Origin: Atherix ibis
Lineage: Eukaryota > Arthropoda > Insecta > Diptera > Athericidae
Length of the DNA: 64,000 bases
Reading direction: 5' to 3'
Assembly: GCA_958298945.1 (NCBI GenBank)
Contig: OY282606.1
Coordinates: forward strand, 57,921,920-57,985,919
Below the pieces are notes generated by a model that saw only the letters and a list, made by a program, of their open reading frames with translations, ran no database searches and was not told the origin of the DNA. The position numbers and the translations under genes are program-made. Within the stretch, counting starts at the first letter, position 1; each line of letters starts with the position of its first letter. This document shows, piece by piece, positions 53,801 to 56,952 of the stretch.

Positions 53801-56288
53801 CGTTGCAAAATTAAAGTAAATCCCTAATAATACAGTAAAAAATAATCCTTGTGTAGTTTGTAAATTATTTGTAAAAAGTGTTTAGAGAGGTTAATAGAAA
53901 TTATCATATTATTTTAATAACGAGAATTTATTGAACACATGTCATAGTTAAACATTTTCTTTTGTTAACATGGCGTTCGATATAAGGAATATCCGTAATG
54001 GTCTGGTTACAGGAAACTGATCTTTTCACTGGCAATCTAACCTTCTAAATTTGCATTCCAGTTCCAAATTGAAAAGCGTGGCAGGTGGTAGAATAGGGTG
54101 AAGTTTAGAGCGGTAAATTCCAATTCATTTATCTATAGGAAATTATTTCTTTAATAGTTGGACGAAATCAAAAAATGCTTCCCTACATTTTTAGTTGTAA
54201 TTGAGTTGATCGATCCTCAAGTTCATGAACTTCTATGTGATATTTTTCTGGACAGAGAAACTGTGTATTATGTAGATCTTTAGAACGACGCTAAAAATTG
54301 TAAAAATTTCTCTTAGAATACCAACATCCATTTCCCGTCGTGTAAACCTGAACTTAGAGCATTTCGTCATAACTTACTCAGTAAAAAGACACTGCACGTT
54401 GGGAATTTCGGGGGATTTAATCGACTCAACAGGGTCGATGTATAGACACATAGCGCTGAGTATCTGACTAACAACTTCAAAATCAATCACTGTATTTTTT
54501 TAATGCATCCCAAATTCTGAGCACGTAAATTACTCAGACTAACGATTGGGCAAACCACTTTTACTAACAATTTTCTTTTCGATAAGTACACCTATCCAAT
54601 CTGGCACACCTGTTCCATTCTACTAATAATTATTCACAAACTAGATGACTACCATCCCACCCAGGATAGCTTTTATTGTAGAATTCCTTCTTAAGAGTAT
54701 TAAAATTCTTCGCAAAATTTAAGGAACAATATTATCACATGCTTCTCTATGAACAACATACAGATCACTTATACAAAGTAAATTTTAATAACACTTACGT
54801 AATATGAAGACAACAAAGTTCTTTTTTGTAATGTTGTTATATAATACGTAAACTGTATTGCTGATACAAGTGCCCGGATAACATAAATTAATGATTGAAT
54901 AATTAATGTTTCGATGACATTCTTGCTACTAAAGGATTTTTCGATATGGATTGCGTTTATAATTACTTGTTATTATGACGGCACTATTCAATAGAGAATA
55001 CCATTTAATCATGGAATGCTTACAAACATTGTAATTAATACTTTTTTATCGAAACTCAATTTTGATAATTCAAACTTTCTCTTTTCTCTGTTATACAATA
55101 TAAATGAAATAATACCAATAAGAATCTAGGAAACAAGAATAGCCATTAAAAATCCCAGGTAAAATAAGTAAGGATAGCGAAGAGAAAAATAATGTTAACG
55201 AACGTGAAGTTCTAGAGAAGCACAATTAGTTACGACCATTTAAAAAAATTATTTTCAATTCAGGTCCAGGGCACTACCGTATTGAATATTCGCTTGAATC
55301 TTTTTTAATTTGGAATATTGCTCATCATAAGTAGATCTTAGTAATGTTAGTAATGTAGTTTTAAAATATTCTATAATATTGAAATGGCACGTGACGACGA
55401 AGTTTATGCTCTAGGCCCCTGTGCCACACTGTCAAACGCTTGTGCTGACTCTAAAAATACTACAGAACAAACATGGAATAAGTTTCCTAACTCAACTTAC
55501 GGCTGAAGCTTTTTTTAAGTAGTTTTTCAAATATTTTTACCATTATGAACAATAAAAATATTAAACGATACATATAATTTCTGTTAAACTTCAGTTATCT
55601 CCCATGGTAGAGCTACAATAACATAGCTTCAAATTAGTGATTATAATGTATTGCAGTTTCTGGAATTCTATATCATCTGGTTTCTGATTAGATCATAGCT
55701 TGATGACTTTTTAGTATCAAGGTTTTATTACGATTGTGTTTATTAAGTTTCCCTAAGATAACTACTTAAAATTTCTTGTTCGTGCATTGTATAAGTGAAA
55801 ACACGCCTTCCCTGAACTGAAATTTAATGGAGAGGTGAAAGCACATTGTTAAACAGTAAAAGGATTCGCTTTTTGCTGTGTCTTTTTGGCATCACCAGCT
55901 TGATGGAATGATTATATATTTGTGATTTTTTTATTTGTTACGTTGCTTTCATAGTGAATAATTTGTATAAGATTAAAATGCTTCACATTTTTAAAAAAAA
56001 TTTTTAGTATTTTATCGTGGTTTAACTATATTTTTAATGCATTAAAATTGTTTTTATCTGACTAAAAATAAACTATTAATTTTTCAGCCTGTGATGAACG
56101 ATGAGCTTGATAATGGCATTAAAAATCAAAATGGACATGCGAACGGTTACAAAAACGGTTACACCAACGGTTTGACCAATGGTCATTCAAATGGTCATAC
56201 ACATAAGCCAATGAACGGATATGCAAACGGCACCAGTTCGATTAGTACCAGTAACACTAGCGGCTTACACCATCGACAAGTCAAATAA
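11775..56288 (+). CDS. ELOVL: ELOVL very-long-chain fatty acid elongase, whole coding span (7 exons)
   Basis: The exons join to 386 codons plus stop with every junction in phase (1,0,0,1,0,0). ELOVL enzymes are endoplasmic-reticulum multipass proteins that condense malonyl-CoA with a long acyl-CoA, the first step of each two-carbon elongation. Motifs in order: DPRVRDWPMMSSP (22-34), LRKLLVFYN (about residue 64), KFTEFFDT (124-131), the catalytic HVIHH (147-151), HIVMYFYY (181-188) and TFQMVQF (209-215). Residues up to about 265 match the usual family length (roughly 270-330). The remainder is an Asn-Gly-rich tail with about 19 NG dipeptides, which is unusual. From memory it is closest to the insect ELOVL1/7-type group that includes fly CG31522 and CG31523. 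The C-terminus RQVK is not a canonical di-lysine ER signal. Introns are 11987, 7428, 390, 14355, 86 and 9107 bp. Family assignment is secure; the subfamily is an inference. Confidence 0.95.
11839..12719. other. Start of ELOVL intron 1, nothing recognised
   Basis: AT-rich intronic sequence after the donor at 11839, with no coding or repeat signal. Confidence 0.5.
12720..13410 (+). mobile_element. Degenerate LINE reverse transcriptase fragment
   Basis: On the + strand FAYADDIKII (about 12738-12767) is an RT catalytic motif. Downstream, KKVLRKIYSPL (about 13168-13200) resembles the RT C-terminal region of insect non-LTR elements. Frames shift and stop repeatedly. The clade is uncertain. Confidence 0.5.
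13411..14470. other. Intronic AT-rich stretch
   Basis: Short opposed frames at 13507-13750 overlap each other on both strands and show no family signature. No feature is supported. Confidence 0.4.
14471..14525. repeat. 25-bp hairpin at edge of LINE fragment
   Basis: Arms 14471-14495 and 14501-14525 are complementary with one mismatch, beginning AGAGCTCCTATTCAGGAGCA, with loop TCGGG. It interrupts the LINE reading frame just after APGYDLI, and the word GAGCTCCTG resembles the adjacent LINE sequence. Confidence 0.85.
14526..14950 (-). mobile_element. Jockey-like LINE fragment (endonuclease-RT linker)
   Basis: The minus-strand frame reads YKRTSHPLKQNDGKLAKTDK, then EKAEVFAKHL with NTFAPHDN, then FKPSEIKSTILRLPNKKAPGYDLI. 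These are the linker and start of the RT domain of jockey-type elements (the NKKAPGxDxI block is characteristic). The frame is cut off at the hairpin on one side and decays beyond 14867 on the other. Confidence 0.75.
14951..16484. other. Intronic AT-rich stretch, nothing recognised
   Basis: No coding signal, repeat or motif was supported here. Confidence 0.5.
16485..16770. repeat. GGCTGA/TCAGCC-rich block (left)
   Basis: Degenerate repeats of TCAGCCAAATTGGC type in both orientations (near 16508, 16562, 16625-16655 and 16675). The block is more GC-rich than its surroundings. A similar block lies at 18085-18350. The two may be ends of one unidentified element into which a LINE fragment (17565-17990) inserted. 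Confidence 0.5.
17351..17418. repeat. 34-bp tandem duplication
   Basis: Two near-identical units begin at 17351 and 17385 (GAACGTGAAGTTCTA, then AGTATGGCCAAGGAC). A related word, GAACGTGAAGTTCTA, recurs at 55201. Confidence 0.8.
17565..17990 (-). mobile_element. Jockey-like LINE RT fragment, same family as 2216-3452
   Basis: Bases 17570-17660 match the minus-strand RT C-terminus seen at 2440-2560 (words ACATTAAGGTAACAATG, GTTACGAACATA, ATCAACG). Bases 17690-17960 match the 2860-3230 part (ACTCTCCACCTGTTAAACTAG, CAAGGATACTGC, TCTTGAGTTTCCAGGG). Internal deletions and stops are common. Confidence 0.65.
18085..18350. repeat. GGCTGA/TCAGCC-rich block (right)
   Basis: Repeats of TGGCTGACG and GCAGACGTTAGCC occur near 18110, 18126, 18160 and 18240. 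The end ATTAGACAATCAGC (about 18297) matches the start of the left block (ATAAGACAATCAGC, about 16499) in the same orientation. Confidence 0.5.
18677..18887 (+). mobile_element. tRNA-derived SINE with LINE-like tail (copy 1)
   Basis: The head has an A-box-like TTAGTTAGCGTACTGG and a B box GGGTTCGGATACC. The body runs through CT-rich sequence to a tail with GTCGCTAAACGACC and TCGTGGCGCT (18812-18842), ending in A-rich sequence. The 8-bp repeat AACCGTCG flanks it (18669-18676 and 18888-18895), as expected for a target-site duplication. The TCGTGGCGCT tail also occurs at the 3' end of the I-like LINE (about 35527). It is not a functional tRNA: the cloverleaf stems do not form. Confidence 0.7.
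19020..19555 (-). mobile_element. tRNA-headed SINE with LINE-derived 3' part (copy 2)
   Basis: Read on the minus strand, a B box GTGGGTTCGAATTC (about 19492-19505) lies near the head. The middle carries a coding-like remnant ending IPSIVELLDS, which resembles IPLIIELLDP in the I-like LINE at about 35340. The end has GTCACCAAATGACCTCATGG and TCGTGGCGCT, then a tail of (AAAC)n repeats (19021-19041). The tail matches the LINE end near 35505-35580. Confidence 0.65.
19850..20425 (-). mobile_element. I-like LINE 3' fragment with RNase H remnant
   Basis: Minus-strand reading from about 20405 gives GWVSGHVGMMENKCVDQLGG, an RNase H block homologous to QWVPGHLNIVGNECADKLAG of the copy at 34931. It then gives NLTERQTTS and a shared C-terminal part. 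It ends with GTCACAAAATGACCTCATGG and AAACAAACAA at about 19853. It is 5'-truncated and has stops. Confidence 0.7.
20426..21433. other. Intronic stretch, nothing recognised
   Basis: The first 400 bases are somewhat more GC-rich and may be decayed mobile DNA, but no motif can be defended. The rest is AT-rich. Confidence 0.4.
21434..23022 (-). mobile_element. Mariner (family B) with internal inverted duplication
   Basis: TA flanks both ends. The right end is the 5' terminal repeat; the left (TTGGGTGGTTCGGAAAGTAA) fits the 3' terminal repeat of the copy at 25452. The minus strand carries a broken full-length transposase: FAKFRSGNFDLEDALRSGRP (N-terminal domain), ITGDEKWVVY (first Asp), QQDNAKP (second Asp) and FLDGKTFHSNEEVKNHFDQF. 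Between the 3' repeat and the transposase end sits an inverted segment (21462-21911) coding on the + strand for KRLGLILKLDIWVPHLL through EVYCRQLN, with ITGDE changed to ITGAE. This duplicates about 22260-22740. Total 1589 bp against the normal 1.2-1.3 kb. Dead. Confidence 0.85.
23023..23825. other. End of ELOVL intron 1, nothing recognised
   Basis: AT-rich sequence up to the acceptor at 23825; no other feature was found. Confidence 0.5.
23826..24016 (+). CDS. ELOVL: ELOVL exon 2 (residues 22-85)
   Basis: Acceptor TTGCAG ends at 23825 and donor GTAAGT begins at 24017. The exon codes DPRVRDWPMMSSP, then a hydrophobic first membrane segment (about TLALCVFYAYF), the conserved LMENRQP and LRKLLVFYN, and ends with SAWIFYE, typical of the second ELOVL membrane segment. 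The open frame runs on a little beyond the donor, but that extension does not fit the family. Confidence 0.93.
24017..25099. other. Start of ELOVL intron 2
   Basis: Mostly AT-rich. A GC-richer patch at 24640-24740 (CCCAAGGCTCAAGGGCACC) belongs to no family I recognise. A CAAGGTGGCGCAAAATAAA word at about 24063 looks like a mariner/Tc1-type end, but no partner was found. Confidence 0.35.
25100..25440 (+). mobile_element. Relict mariner 3' fragment
   Basis: With frame changes, 25258-25380 reads as a mariner C-terminus: PPLQQILVREVFFCFP, then a KKTLK-like stretch and TEELKANPVEA. It resembles the remnant at 5680-5800. The family B mariner begins 12 bp beyond its end. Confidence 0.4.
25452..25893 (-). 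mobile_element. Truncated mariner (family B), 3' third only
   Basis: The left end is an intact 3' terminal repeat (TTGGGTTGTTCGGAAAGTAA) next to TA. The minus-strand frame (25525-25911) encodes NDSLKEKRSELVNRKGIVFQ, QQDKAKPHTSLTSRQKLLEL, PPYSQKLASSHYHLF and FLDGKTFNSNEEVKNHLDQF, ending QYLIE. Catalytic Asp residues are changed (QQDK, SSHYH). Homology stops near 25893; the 5' two thirds and the other terminal repeat are missing. Confidence 0.85.
26000..26420 (-). mobile_element. Relict DDE transposase fragment (family E)
   Basis: The minus-strand frame 26210-26398 (RSLTVRTSTQSVLEVLKIF) could be a helix-turn-helix region. The following bases give DTDFYREVIMSDE, then shifted segments, matching the IMSDEAHF block of the mariner-like family also seen at 27540 and 40880. 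Heavily degraded. Confidence 0.4.
26421..27539. other. Intronic AT-rich stretch with one tandem duplication
   Basis: No coding signal. The 22-bp exact duplication at 27388-27431 is the only structure. Confidence 0.5.
27388..27431. repeat. Exact 22-bp tandem duplication
   Basis: Units 27388-27409 and 27410-27431 are identical, beginning AACCGTAGACAAAATTACTC. Confidence 0.9.
27540..27780 (+). mobile_element. Relict DDE transposase fragment (family E)
   Basis: The + strand near 27690-27745 reads IIMSDDAHFNLVGFANNQNN, the first-Asp block (SDEAHFxLxGFVNKQN) of an insect mariner-like transposase family. Only this block and about 150 bases upstream are recognisable. Confidence 0.5.
27964..28828 (+). 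pseudogene. piggyBac-like transposase remnant (DDE_Tnp_1_7 type)
   Basis: Three frames read in order: 27964-28266 with CYKPGDNITVDEQL, RCSFTQYMPNKPNKFGVKFW; 28263-28451 with LGCGRNITTDNFFTSLSLAK, LVGTMRANRKELP; 28538-28828 with TFYNNTKYGVDILDQMARKY, RRWALRVFYNILDLAAINA. These blocks (VDEQL, TDNFFTS, GVDxLDQM, RWxLRVFYNxLDxAxINA) are diagnostic of piggyBac transposases and include the catalytic Asp blocks. Two frameshifts break it. The N-terminal third and the C-terminal Cys-rich domain are absent. Confidence 0.88.
28917..29856 (+). mobile_element. Mariner (family A), internally deleted
   Basis: The inverted terminal repeats are CGAGGTCTGTTCAAAAAGTA at 28917 and its partner (CAAGGTCTGTTCAAAAAGTA on the minus strand) at 29856, both flanked by TA. 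Length 940 bp against about 1.3 kb for an intact element. It lies inside the piggyBac-like relic and abuts the next mariner across TATA (29857-29860). Confidence 0.92.
29126..29713 (+). pseudogene. Mariner D34D transposase with first catalytic Asp deleted
   Basis: A 195-codon open frame from ATG 29126. It starts MDQRICIKFCVKNKN, has the helix-turn-helix region to RWYKMLNFGRED, then jumps from NDEKCQVRS to NVKVLLTVFFDCRGVVHHEF. The second and third catalytic Asp (HDNTPAH and APCDFFLFP) are present with 34 residues between them, which defines the mariner D34D class. The TGDE block with the first Asp is missing, so the protein cannot be catalytic, yet the frame is open across the deletion. Confidence 0.9.
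29861..31007 (-). mobile_element. Mos1-like mariner (family C), defective
   Basis: The ends CCAGGTGTATAGGCTAAAAT (29861) and, on the minus strand, CCAAGGGTATAAGCTTAAAT (31007) are imperfect inverted repeats flanked by TA. Both resemble the CCAGGTGTAC-type ends of mauritiana-subfamily mariners. Length 1147 bp. The transposase reads on the minus strand and is broken. Confidence 0.9.
30268..30840 (-). pseudogene. Mos1-like mariner transposase, N-terminal 190 codons
   Basis: From ATG at 30840 the frame encodes MSSFVPEKEH, the paired helix-turn-helix domain (ESHRMLMEACGDSALSETTC, WFRRFKDGNFDLWDK), the linker MGKIEKIGKWVPHELNDRQ, and the catalytic block RIVTGDEKWIYFENPKSKKW through RPNRFGRKTILCVWWDQ, then stops. 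This is the mauritiana-subfamily layout. Beyond the stop, about 25 codons are deleted; the rest (HDKLIFLHDNAPS, SDYHLF, LDEWFASKGKEFF) continues to about 29950 in other frames with a further small deletion near 30190. Confidence 0.9.
31126..31444. other. End of ELOVL intron 2
   Basis: AT-rich sequence leading to the acceptor at 31444; nothing else is recognised. Confidence 0.5.
31445..31525 (+). CDS. ELOVL: ELOVL exon 3 (residues 86-112)
   Basis: This 27-codon exon lies between acceptor TTTCAG (31439-31444) and donor GTAAGT (31526). It codes YLRSGWWGHYSFTCQPVDYS and then DNPMAMR. The Cys-x-Pro-Val-Asp-Tyr-Ser loop is a conserved lumenal stretch in insect elongases. It keeps phase 0 on both sides. 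Confidence 0.92.
31526..31915. other. ELOVL intron 3 (390 bp)
   Basis: Short intron with donor GTAAGT and acceptor TTGTAG. It contains small opposed ORFs that are chance frames, and no repeats. Confidence 0.7.
31916..32078 (+). CDS. ELOVL: ELOVL exon 4 (residues 113-166), catalytic HxxHH
   Basis: Acceptor TTGTAG ends at 31915 and donor GTAAAT starts at 32079. The exon holds WWYYIAKFTEFFDTLFFILRKK followed closely by the histidine box HVIHHG (residues 147-152), the metal- or substrate-binding motif needed for elongase activity. All key residues are present, so the enzyme should be active. Its last base (G) joins GT of exon 5 to make Gly167. Confidence 0.95.
32079..33229. other. Start of ELOVL intron 4
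   Basis: Very AT-rich with long T runs. The only structure is the palindrome at 32572-32609. The open frame at 32174-32482 is low-complexity (Ile, Leu, Phe, Lys) and not credible. Confidence 0.5.
32572..32609. repeat. Perfect 15-bp inverted repeat
   Basis: Arms AGTTATTAGCTAATC (32572-32586) and GATTAGCTAATAACT (32595-32609) with an 8-nt loop. Confidence 0.85.
33230..33540 (+). mobile_element. Possible LINE RT scrap
   Basis: Near 33340-33400 the + strand reads FHAEDIDIKCTILKCYEKSL, similar to the FADDIDI catalytic region of some insect non-LTR elements. It is followed by a NLGL-VNE-KTK-like stretch in another frame. It abuts the I-like LINE and could be a separate, older insertion. Confidence 0.35.
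33541..35600 (+). mobile_element. I-like LINE, 5'-truncated, with RNase H and 3' tail
   Basis: In order on the + strand: RT block with GIPQGSPLSTILFNIYI (33556-33855); RT C-terminal part with KILGISIARGGKWNLQIKDA, ALLDRTLLYFIIAGKK, RCIRLASGGHQTSPVES (33916-34467); RNase H pieces with ELWAIKTAIEIV, IIFIDSLPTL (34451-34855) and QWVPGHLNIVGNECADKLAG (34931-35010); then a C-terminal region with FWARKRLRIRIVHTALTHNF. It ends with GTCGCCAAATGGC, TCGTGGCGCT and CAAACAAACAA at about 35580. The YADD region is degraded (YIWYMQT). RT plus RNase H in one ORF fits the I group. Several frameshifts and one tandem duplication make it inactive. Confidence 0.85.
34667..34750. repeat. 42-bp tandem duplication inside LINE RNase H region
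   Basis: Units 34667-34708 and 34709-34750 differ at one base and begin TCGATACTACATCTTTTTCG. They duplicate SILHLFRSSNFLA in frame within the RNase H remnant. Confidence 0.9.
35601..36599. other. Intronic AT-rich stretch
   Basis: Nothing recognised. Confidence 0.5.
36600..36808. mobile_element. MITE-like fold-back element
   Basis: Left arm about 36600-36677 and right arm about 36735-36808 are reverse complements at roughly 80% by eye. The outer ends AAGTGATTTTATAAGAG match on both sides, as do inner words such as GGGTTTT and GATGTCT. The spacer is about 57 bp. No coding capacity. A parent transposon was not found in the window. Confidence 0.75.
36809..38458. other. Intronic AT-rich stretch
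   Basis: Small opposed open frames at 37435-37768 have no family signature. No feature is supported. Confidence 0.45.
38459..38850 (+). repeat. Degenerate tandem array of a 12-14 bp unit, splice-acceptor-like
   Basis: About 25-30 diverged copies of a unit close to TTTTCAGTAGAAA or TTTTCAGTAGGAA run through about 390 bases (for example 38545-38600 and 38705-38800). Many units contain TTTTTCAG or TTTCAG, resembling 3' splice sites in the sense direction of the host intron. There are no spacers, so it is a minisatellite and not a CRISPR array. Confidence 0.85.
38851..40256. other. Intronic stretch upstream of the small ORF
   Basis: AT-rich. A short frame at 39794-39979 is not convincing. Nothing else is recognised. 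Confidence 0.45.
40257..40520 (+). CDS. Candidate small protein, 87 codons, unknown family
   Basis: The open frame starts ATG 40257 and ends TAG-free at TAA 40518-40520. Residues 1-35 include RIHCHCQSYSVRL. From WKLSNLF onward it is hydrophobic and amphipathic (IIVLLLQLIVRFFQFIIGLV, then LFGEVWKFFNEIFLYAIF), suggesting one or two membrane helices or a membrane-lying helix. Codon use in the second half looks like real coding (ATC, GTG, CGC, TTC, GGC), with more G/C at third positions than the surrounding intron. A poly(A) signal AATAAA lies at 40608-40613, 88 bases after the stop. It sits inside ELOVL intron 4 in the same direction. It could be a nested gene, a retrocopy or part of a mobile element. 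I do not recognise the protein. Confidence 0.4.
   Translation: MSKSSVTVLRIHCHCQSYSVRLAIYLWKDTRLNNAWKLSNLFSKIIVLLLQLIVRFFQFIIGLVCSLFGEVWKFFNEIFLYAIFACQ
40608..40613 (+). promoter_or_regulatory. Possible poly(A) signal after small ORF
   Basis: AATAAA lies 88 bases beyond the stop of the 87-codon frame. In AT-rich DNA this hexamer is common, so it is only supporting evidence. Confidence 0.3.
40880..41330 (+). mobile_element. Relict DDE transposase C-terminal part (family E)
   Basis: The frame 40938-41120 reads LGRYYLTNMWFQQNGAMSHT, AHAIIYLLREMFGESIISR and then INGLQEVVI in place of the usual WPPRSCDLTPLDYFLWG. Shifted segments after 41140 correspond to KSLV, KPPTIHALK and REIMP with VVEHWNHR. 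This is the WFQQDGATCHTA-type insect mariner-like family; the catalytic Asp of QQDGA is Asn here. Stops and frameshifts are present. Confidence 0.65.
41331..43639. other. Intronic AT-rich stretch
   Basis: No coding or mobile signal was supported. The open frames at 41728-41943 and 43393-43629 show no family features. Confidence 0.45.
43640..44056 (-). mobile_element. LINE RNase H remnant, 3' half
   Basis: The minus strand reads TKINSATILKCVHKFDECEI, then QNELTLIWRREHGIIDNGTA and DLL (about 43900-44030). This is the second half of an RNase H domain, with LIWxxxHxGIxxNxxAD in the usual place. The first half (IFTDGS) lies at 45214-45520 on the same strand, with a mariner in between. Confidence 0.6.
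44057..45213 (-). mobile_element. Mariner (family B), nearly full length, inserted in a LINE
   Basis: The right end is the 5' terminal repeat (minus strand TTGGGTTTTCCGGAAAGTAA) with TA at 45214. The 3' terminal repeat is lost, with homology starting near 44057. Transposase pieces on the minus strand: LKRLGFISKLDIWVPHLLTE, IITGDEKWVVYNNVK (44567-44836), SNTTINSEVYCHQLDKLND-type sequence, and TTRQKLLELGCYILPQPPYS, PDVAPSDYHLF, WQRVLDQTGQYLIE (44093-44365). The N-terminal domain is shortened and several frameshifts and stops occur. First and third catalytic Asp are visible. Confidence 0.88.
45214..45520 (-). mobile_element. LINE RNase H remnant, 5' half
   Basis: On the minus strand about 45340-45480 reads YEWRKDYYRYHKIRNSNKF, then EGDIFIFTDGSMNDSKGVF. 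IFTDGS is the first catalytic block of an RNase H domain of a non-LTR element. It continues across the mariner into 43640-44056. Confidence 0.6.
45521..46433. other. End of ELOVL intron 4
   Basis: AT-rich, ending at the acceptor TTTCAG (46433). No other feature. Confidence 0.5.
46434..46570 (+). CDS. ELOVL: ELOVL exon 5 (residues 167-212)
   Basis: Acceptor TTTCAG (ending 46433) and a weaker donor GTAACA at 46571. The exon codes GGHSTFFALLNSLVH then IVMYFYYMVAAMGPK and ends with WWKKYLTTFQM. HxxMYxYY is the second conserved ELOVL histidine and tyrosine motif. The following intron is only 86 bp, so efficient splicing may not need a strong donor. Confidence 0.94.
46571..46656. other. ELOVL intron 5 (86 bp)
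   Basis: Minimal intron with donor GTAACA and acceptor TTCGCAG and a T-rich centre. No stop-free path across it keeps the elongase frame. Confidence 0.8.
46657..46980 (+). CDS. ELOVL: ELOVL exon 6 (residues 213-320), last membrane segments and first half of NG tail
   Basis: Acceptor TTCGCAG ends at 46656 and donor GTAAGT begins at 46981. The exon starts VQFVAIFTHQFQLLF, completes the QMVQF motif, carries the last hydrophobic segments (FMVWIGLHGVMFLFLF) and DFYKAKYL, then changes to low-complexity sequence with ten NG dipeptides from about residue 273. The tail should be cytosolic by family topology. If the following intron were retained, the frame would close after three codons (Val-Ser-Thr, TAG at 46990-46992). 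Confidence 0.93.
47195..47720 (-). mobile_element. Jockey-like LINE with internal deletion (endonuclease joined to RT end)
   Basis: On the minus strand 47720-47500 reads LSILLWNTNGLNPHRQELNI, then RRIEITLFTETHFTSRSYF and GYDKYTV-like sequence, which is the N-terminal block of a jockey endonuclease (WNxNGLxxHxxEL, ETHFT). It continues into RKSIKHNI and passes directly into DKRSKLTAKSKLLIYNTIIK, PIWTYGIELWGSTKRS at 47470-47300, the RT C-terminus seen at 2461-2895. Most of the RT is therefore missing. Confidence 0.75.
47721..49725. other. Intronic AT-rich stretch with microsatellite
   Basis: No coding signal. An (AAT)n microsatellite lies at about 48806-48838. The last 150 bases before 49725 are more GC-rich and may belong to the R1-like LINE upstream of its recognisable domain. 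Confidence 0.45.
48806..48838. repeat. (AAT)n microsatellite
   Basis: About nine AAT units followed by AGTAATGATAAT. Confidence 0.85.
49726..51215 (+). mobile_element. R1-like LINE, ORF2 fragment (endonuclease and RT start)
   Basis: The + strand shows an endonuclease: IQIYANGSAAAMNELSVYMC, ENGLDVAQIQEPYSYGG (49735-49860), then after a frameshift LYTVSVYCRFRSEIGQN and PVLISMDANAVSPL (to 50122), then SDIDVTL and RVSDHNLIELVV (50180-50280). The RT start follows (50595-51212): SSPGLDAVTGQIMKSVW, SLYNECLESGVFPSEWKAGH, VVILPKSPDGIRTDPSLYRQ, ICLLPVFGRVLE. IQEPY, DANA and SDHN are the endonuclease catalytic blocks in R1-type order. It is cut off at GFTRVGA before the RT catalytic site, with few stops. 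It is markedly more GC-rich than the intron around it. Confidence 0.85.
51216..52517. other. Intronic AT-rich stretch with small hairpin
   Basis: No coding signal. A 13-bp perfect hairpin is at 51903-51932. Confidence 0.5.
51903..51932. repeat. Perfect 13-bp hairpin
   Basis: CTTTAAGAGAGAA and TTCTCTCTTAAAG with a 4-nt loop ATAA. Confidence 0.85.
52518..53656 (-). mobile_element. Mariner (family B), complete ends, dead transposase
   Basis: Both terminal repeats are present: TTGGGTTGTCAATAAAGTAA at the left (3' end) and, on the minus strand, TTGGGTTTTCAAGAAAGTAA at the right (5' end). Each is next to TA. The minus strand carries degraded transposase: LNDSLKEKRPEFDNRKGIVL, PQPPYSPDVAPSDYHLF, ILDGKTFNSNEVKNHLDHFF, QKLLDQTGQYLIE. 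The region coding for the first catalytic Asp (near 53105-53135) is deleted. A 15-bp palindrome lies at 53535-53567. Confidence 0.9.
53535..53567. repeat. 15-bp palindrome within mariner 5' region
   Basis: Arms ATACATATGATTATG and CATAATCATATGTAT flank CGG. The segment ACATATGATTACGCGG follows as a third related copy (53580-53598). Confidence 0.85.
53657..54329. other. Intronic AT-rich stretch
   Basis: Nothing recognised. Confidence 0.5.
54330..54760 (+). mobile_element. I-like LINE 3' scrap
   Basis: Around 54515-54620 the + strand reads PKF-AR, then RLTIGQTTFTNNFLF and TYPIWHTCS, aligning with IPKFWARKRLRIRIVHTALT, HNFLFGTPIVPYANLWHP of the LINE at 35160-35280. Upstream, TTAGAGCATTTCGTCATAAC (54355) fits the RNase H part. 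Badly decayed. Confidence 0.5.
54761..56087. other. End of ELOVL intron 6
   Basis: AT-rich sequence ending at acceptor TTTTTCAG (56087). A word GAACGTGAAGTTCTA at 55201 matches the duplicated unit at 17385. No gene. Confidence 0.45.
56088..56288 (+). CDS. ELOVL: ELOVL exon 7 (residues 321-386), second half of NG tail and stop
   Basis: Acceptor TTTTTCAG ends at 56087. The exon opens PVMNDELDNG and continues with nine NG dipeptides, a Ser/Thr-rich stretch and the end HHRQVK before TAA (56286-56288). The repeat style is the same as in exon 6, which lies 9.1 kb upstream. This supports joining the two in frame even though no enzyme motif lies here. Confidence 0.88.
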   Translation, partial: PVMNDELDNGIKNQNGHANGYKNGYTNGLTNGHSNGHTHKPMNGYANGTSSISTSNTSGLHHRQVK

Positions 56289-56379
56289 CAAAACTTTTGT
56301 ATTAAATTAAGCCTTCACAATAATTACCTGTGCATTTATGATTCTTTTTTTACTGTTAAAATTTCTATGCATTAAAATG

Positions 56380-56740
56380 AAATGATTAAAAATTAAAAAA
56401 AAAAAAATAATTAAATGGAAAAAATGATAAAAAAATGGGATAAAAATAGTTATTATATTATATAAAAATGGGAGAAAAAAGAAAACAGAATTTAAAAACA
56501 AAGTTATTAAGAAAAACTTTAAAAAATATTTACTAAAAAAAATGGGGGAAAAGAAGAACAAATAAGAACTCTCGGTTTGTAGAAAGAAAAAAAACAAAAA
56601 CAAAGCCAAACAGAAAATAAATCAAGGGAAAATAGTGTAGAAGAGAGGGAGAAATATAAAAAAAAACATAAATACAAACAAACGAACATTTCAAAAACGG
56701 AAAAGAAAATAATCAATATTTAAGGGGGGAGAAAGATAAT
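56380..56740 (+). other. Purine-rich tract in probable 3' UTR
   Basis: The + strand is almost entirely A and G with few C or T, such as AAAAAAAATGGGGGAAAAGA at about 56531. It begins about 90 bases after the stop codon. The minus-strand frames here (56307-56716) are low-complexity Phe/Leu artefacts of this bias. Confidence 0.7.
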
Positions 56741-56763
56741 ATGTAAATTTGGAAAGGAATTTT

Positions 56764-56883
56764 ATTTTCATCATTATTATTATTATTATTTGAGTTTCAT
56801 TATTATTACTATTATTATTATTGTAAACTTAAAGTTTTTATGTTTTATATTATATATATTAATAATTATTAGTTAATTATTAA

Positions 56884-56928
<45 letters not shown>

Positions 56929-56952
56929 TACTACTACTATTACTATTATTGC
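56764..56952. repeat. ATT/TTA microsatellites
   Basis: Runs of TTA/ATT at 56770-56830 and a long perfect run at about 56883-56927, followed by interrupted ACTACTACT. Confidence 0.9.

Noticed and set aside
56307..56716. Minus-strand frames of 65-100 codons
   Set aside because: Almost only Phe, Leu, Ile and Ser from poly-pyrimidine sequence opposite the purine-rich tract; no domain and no start context.
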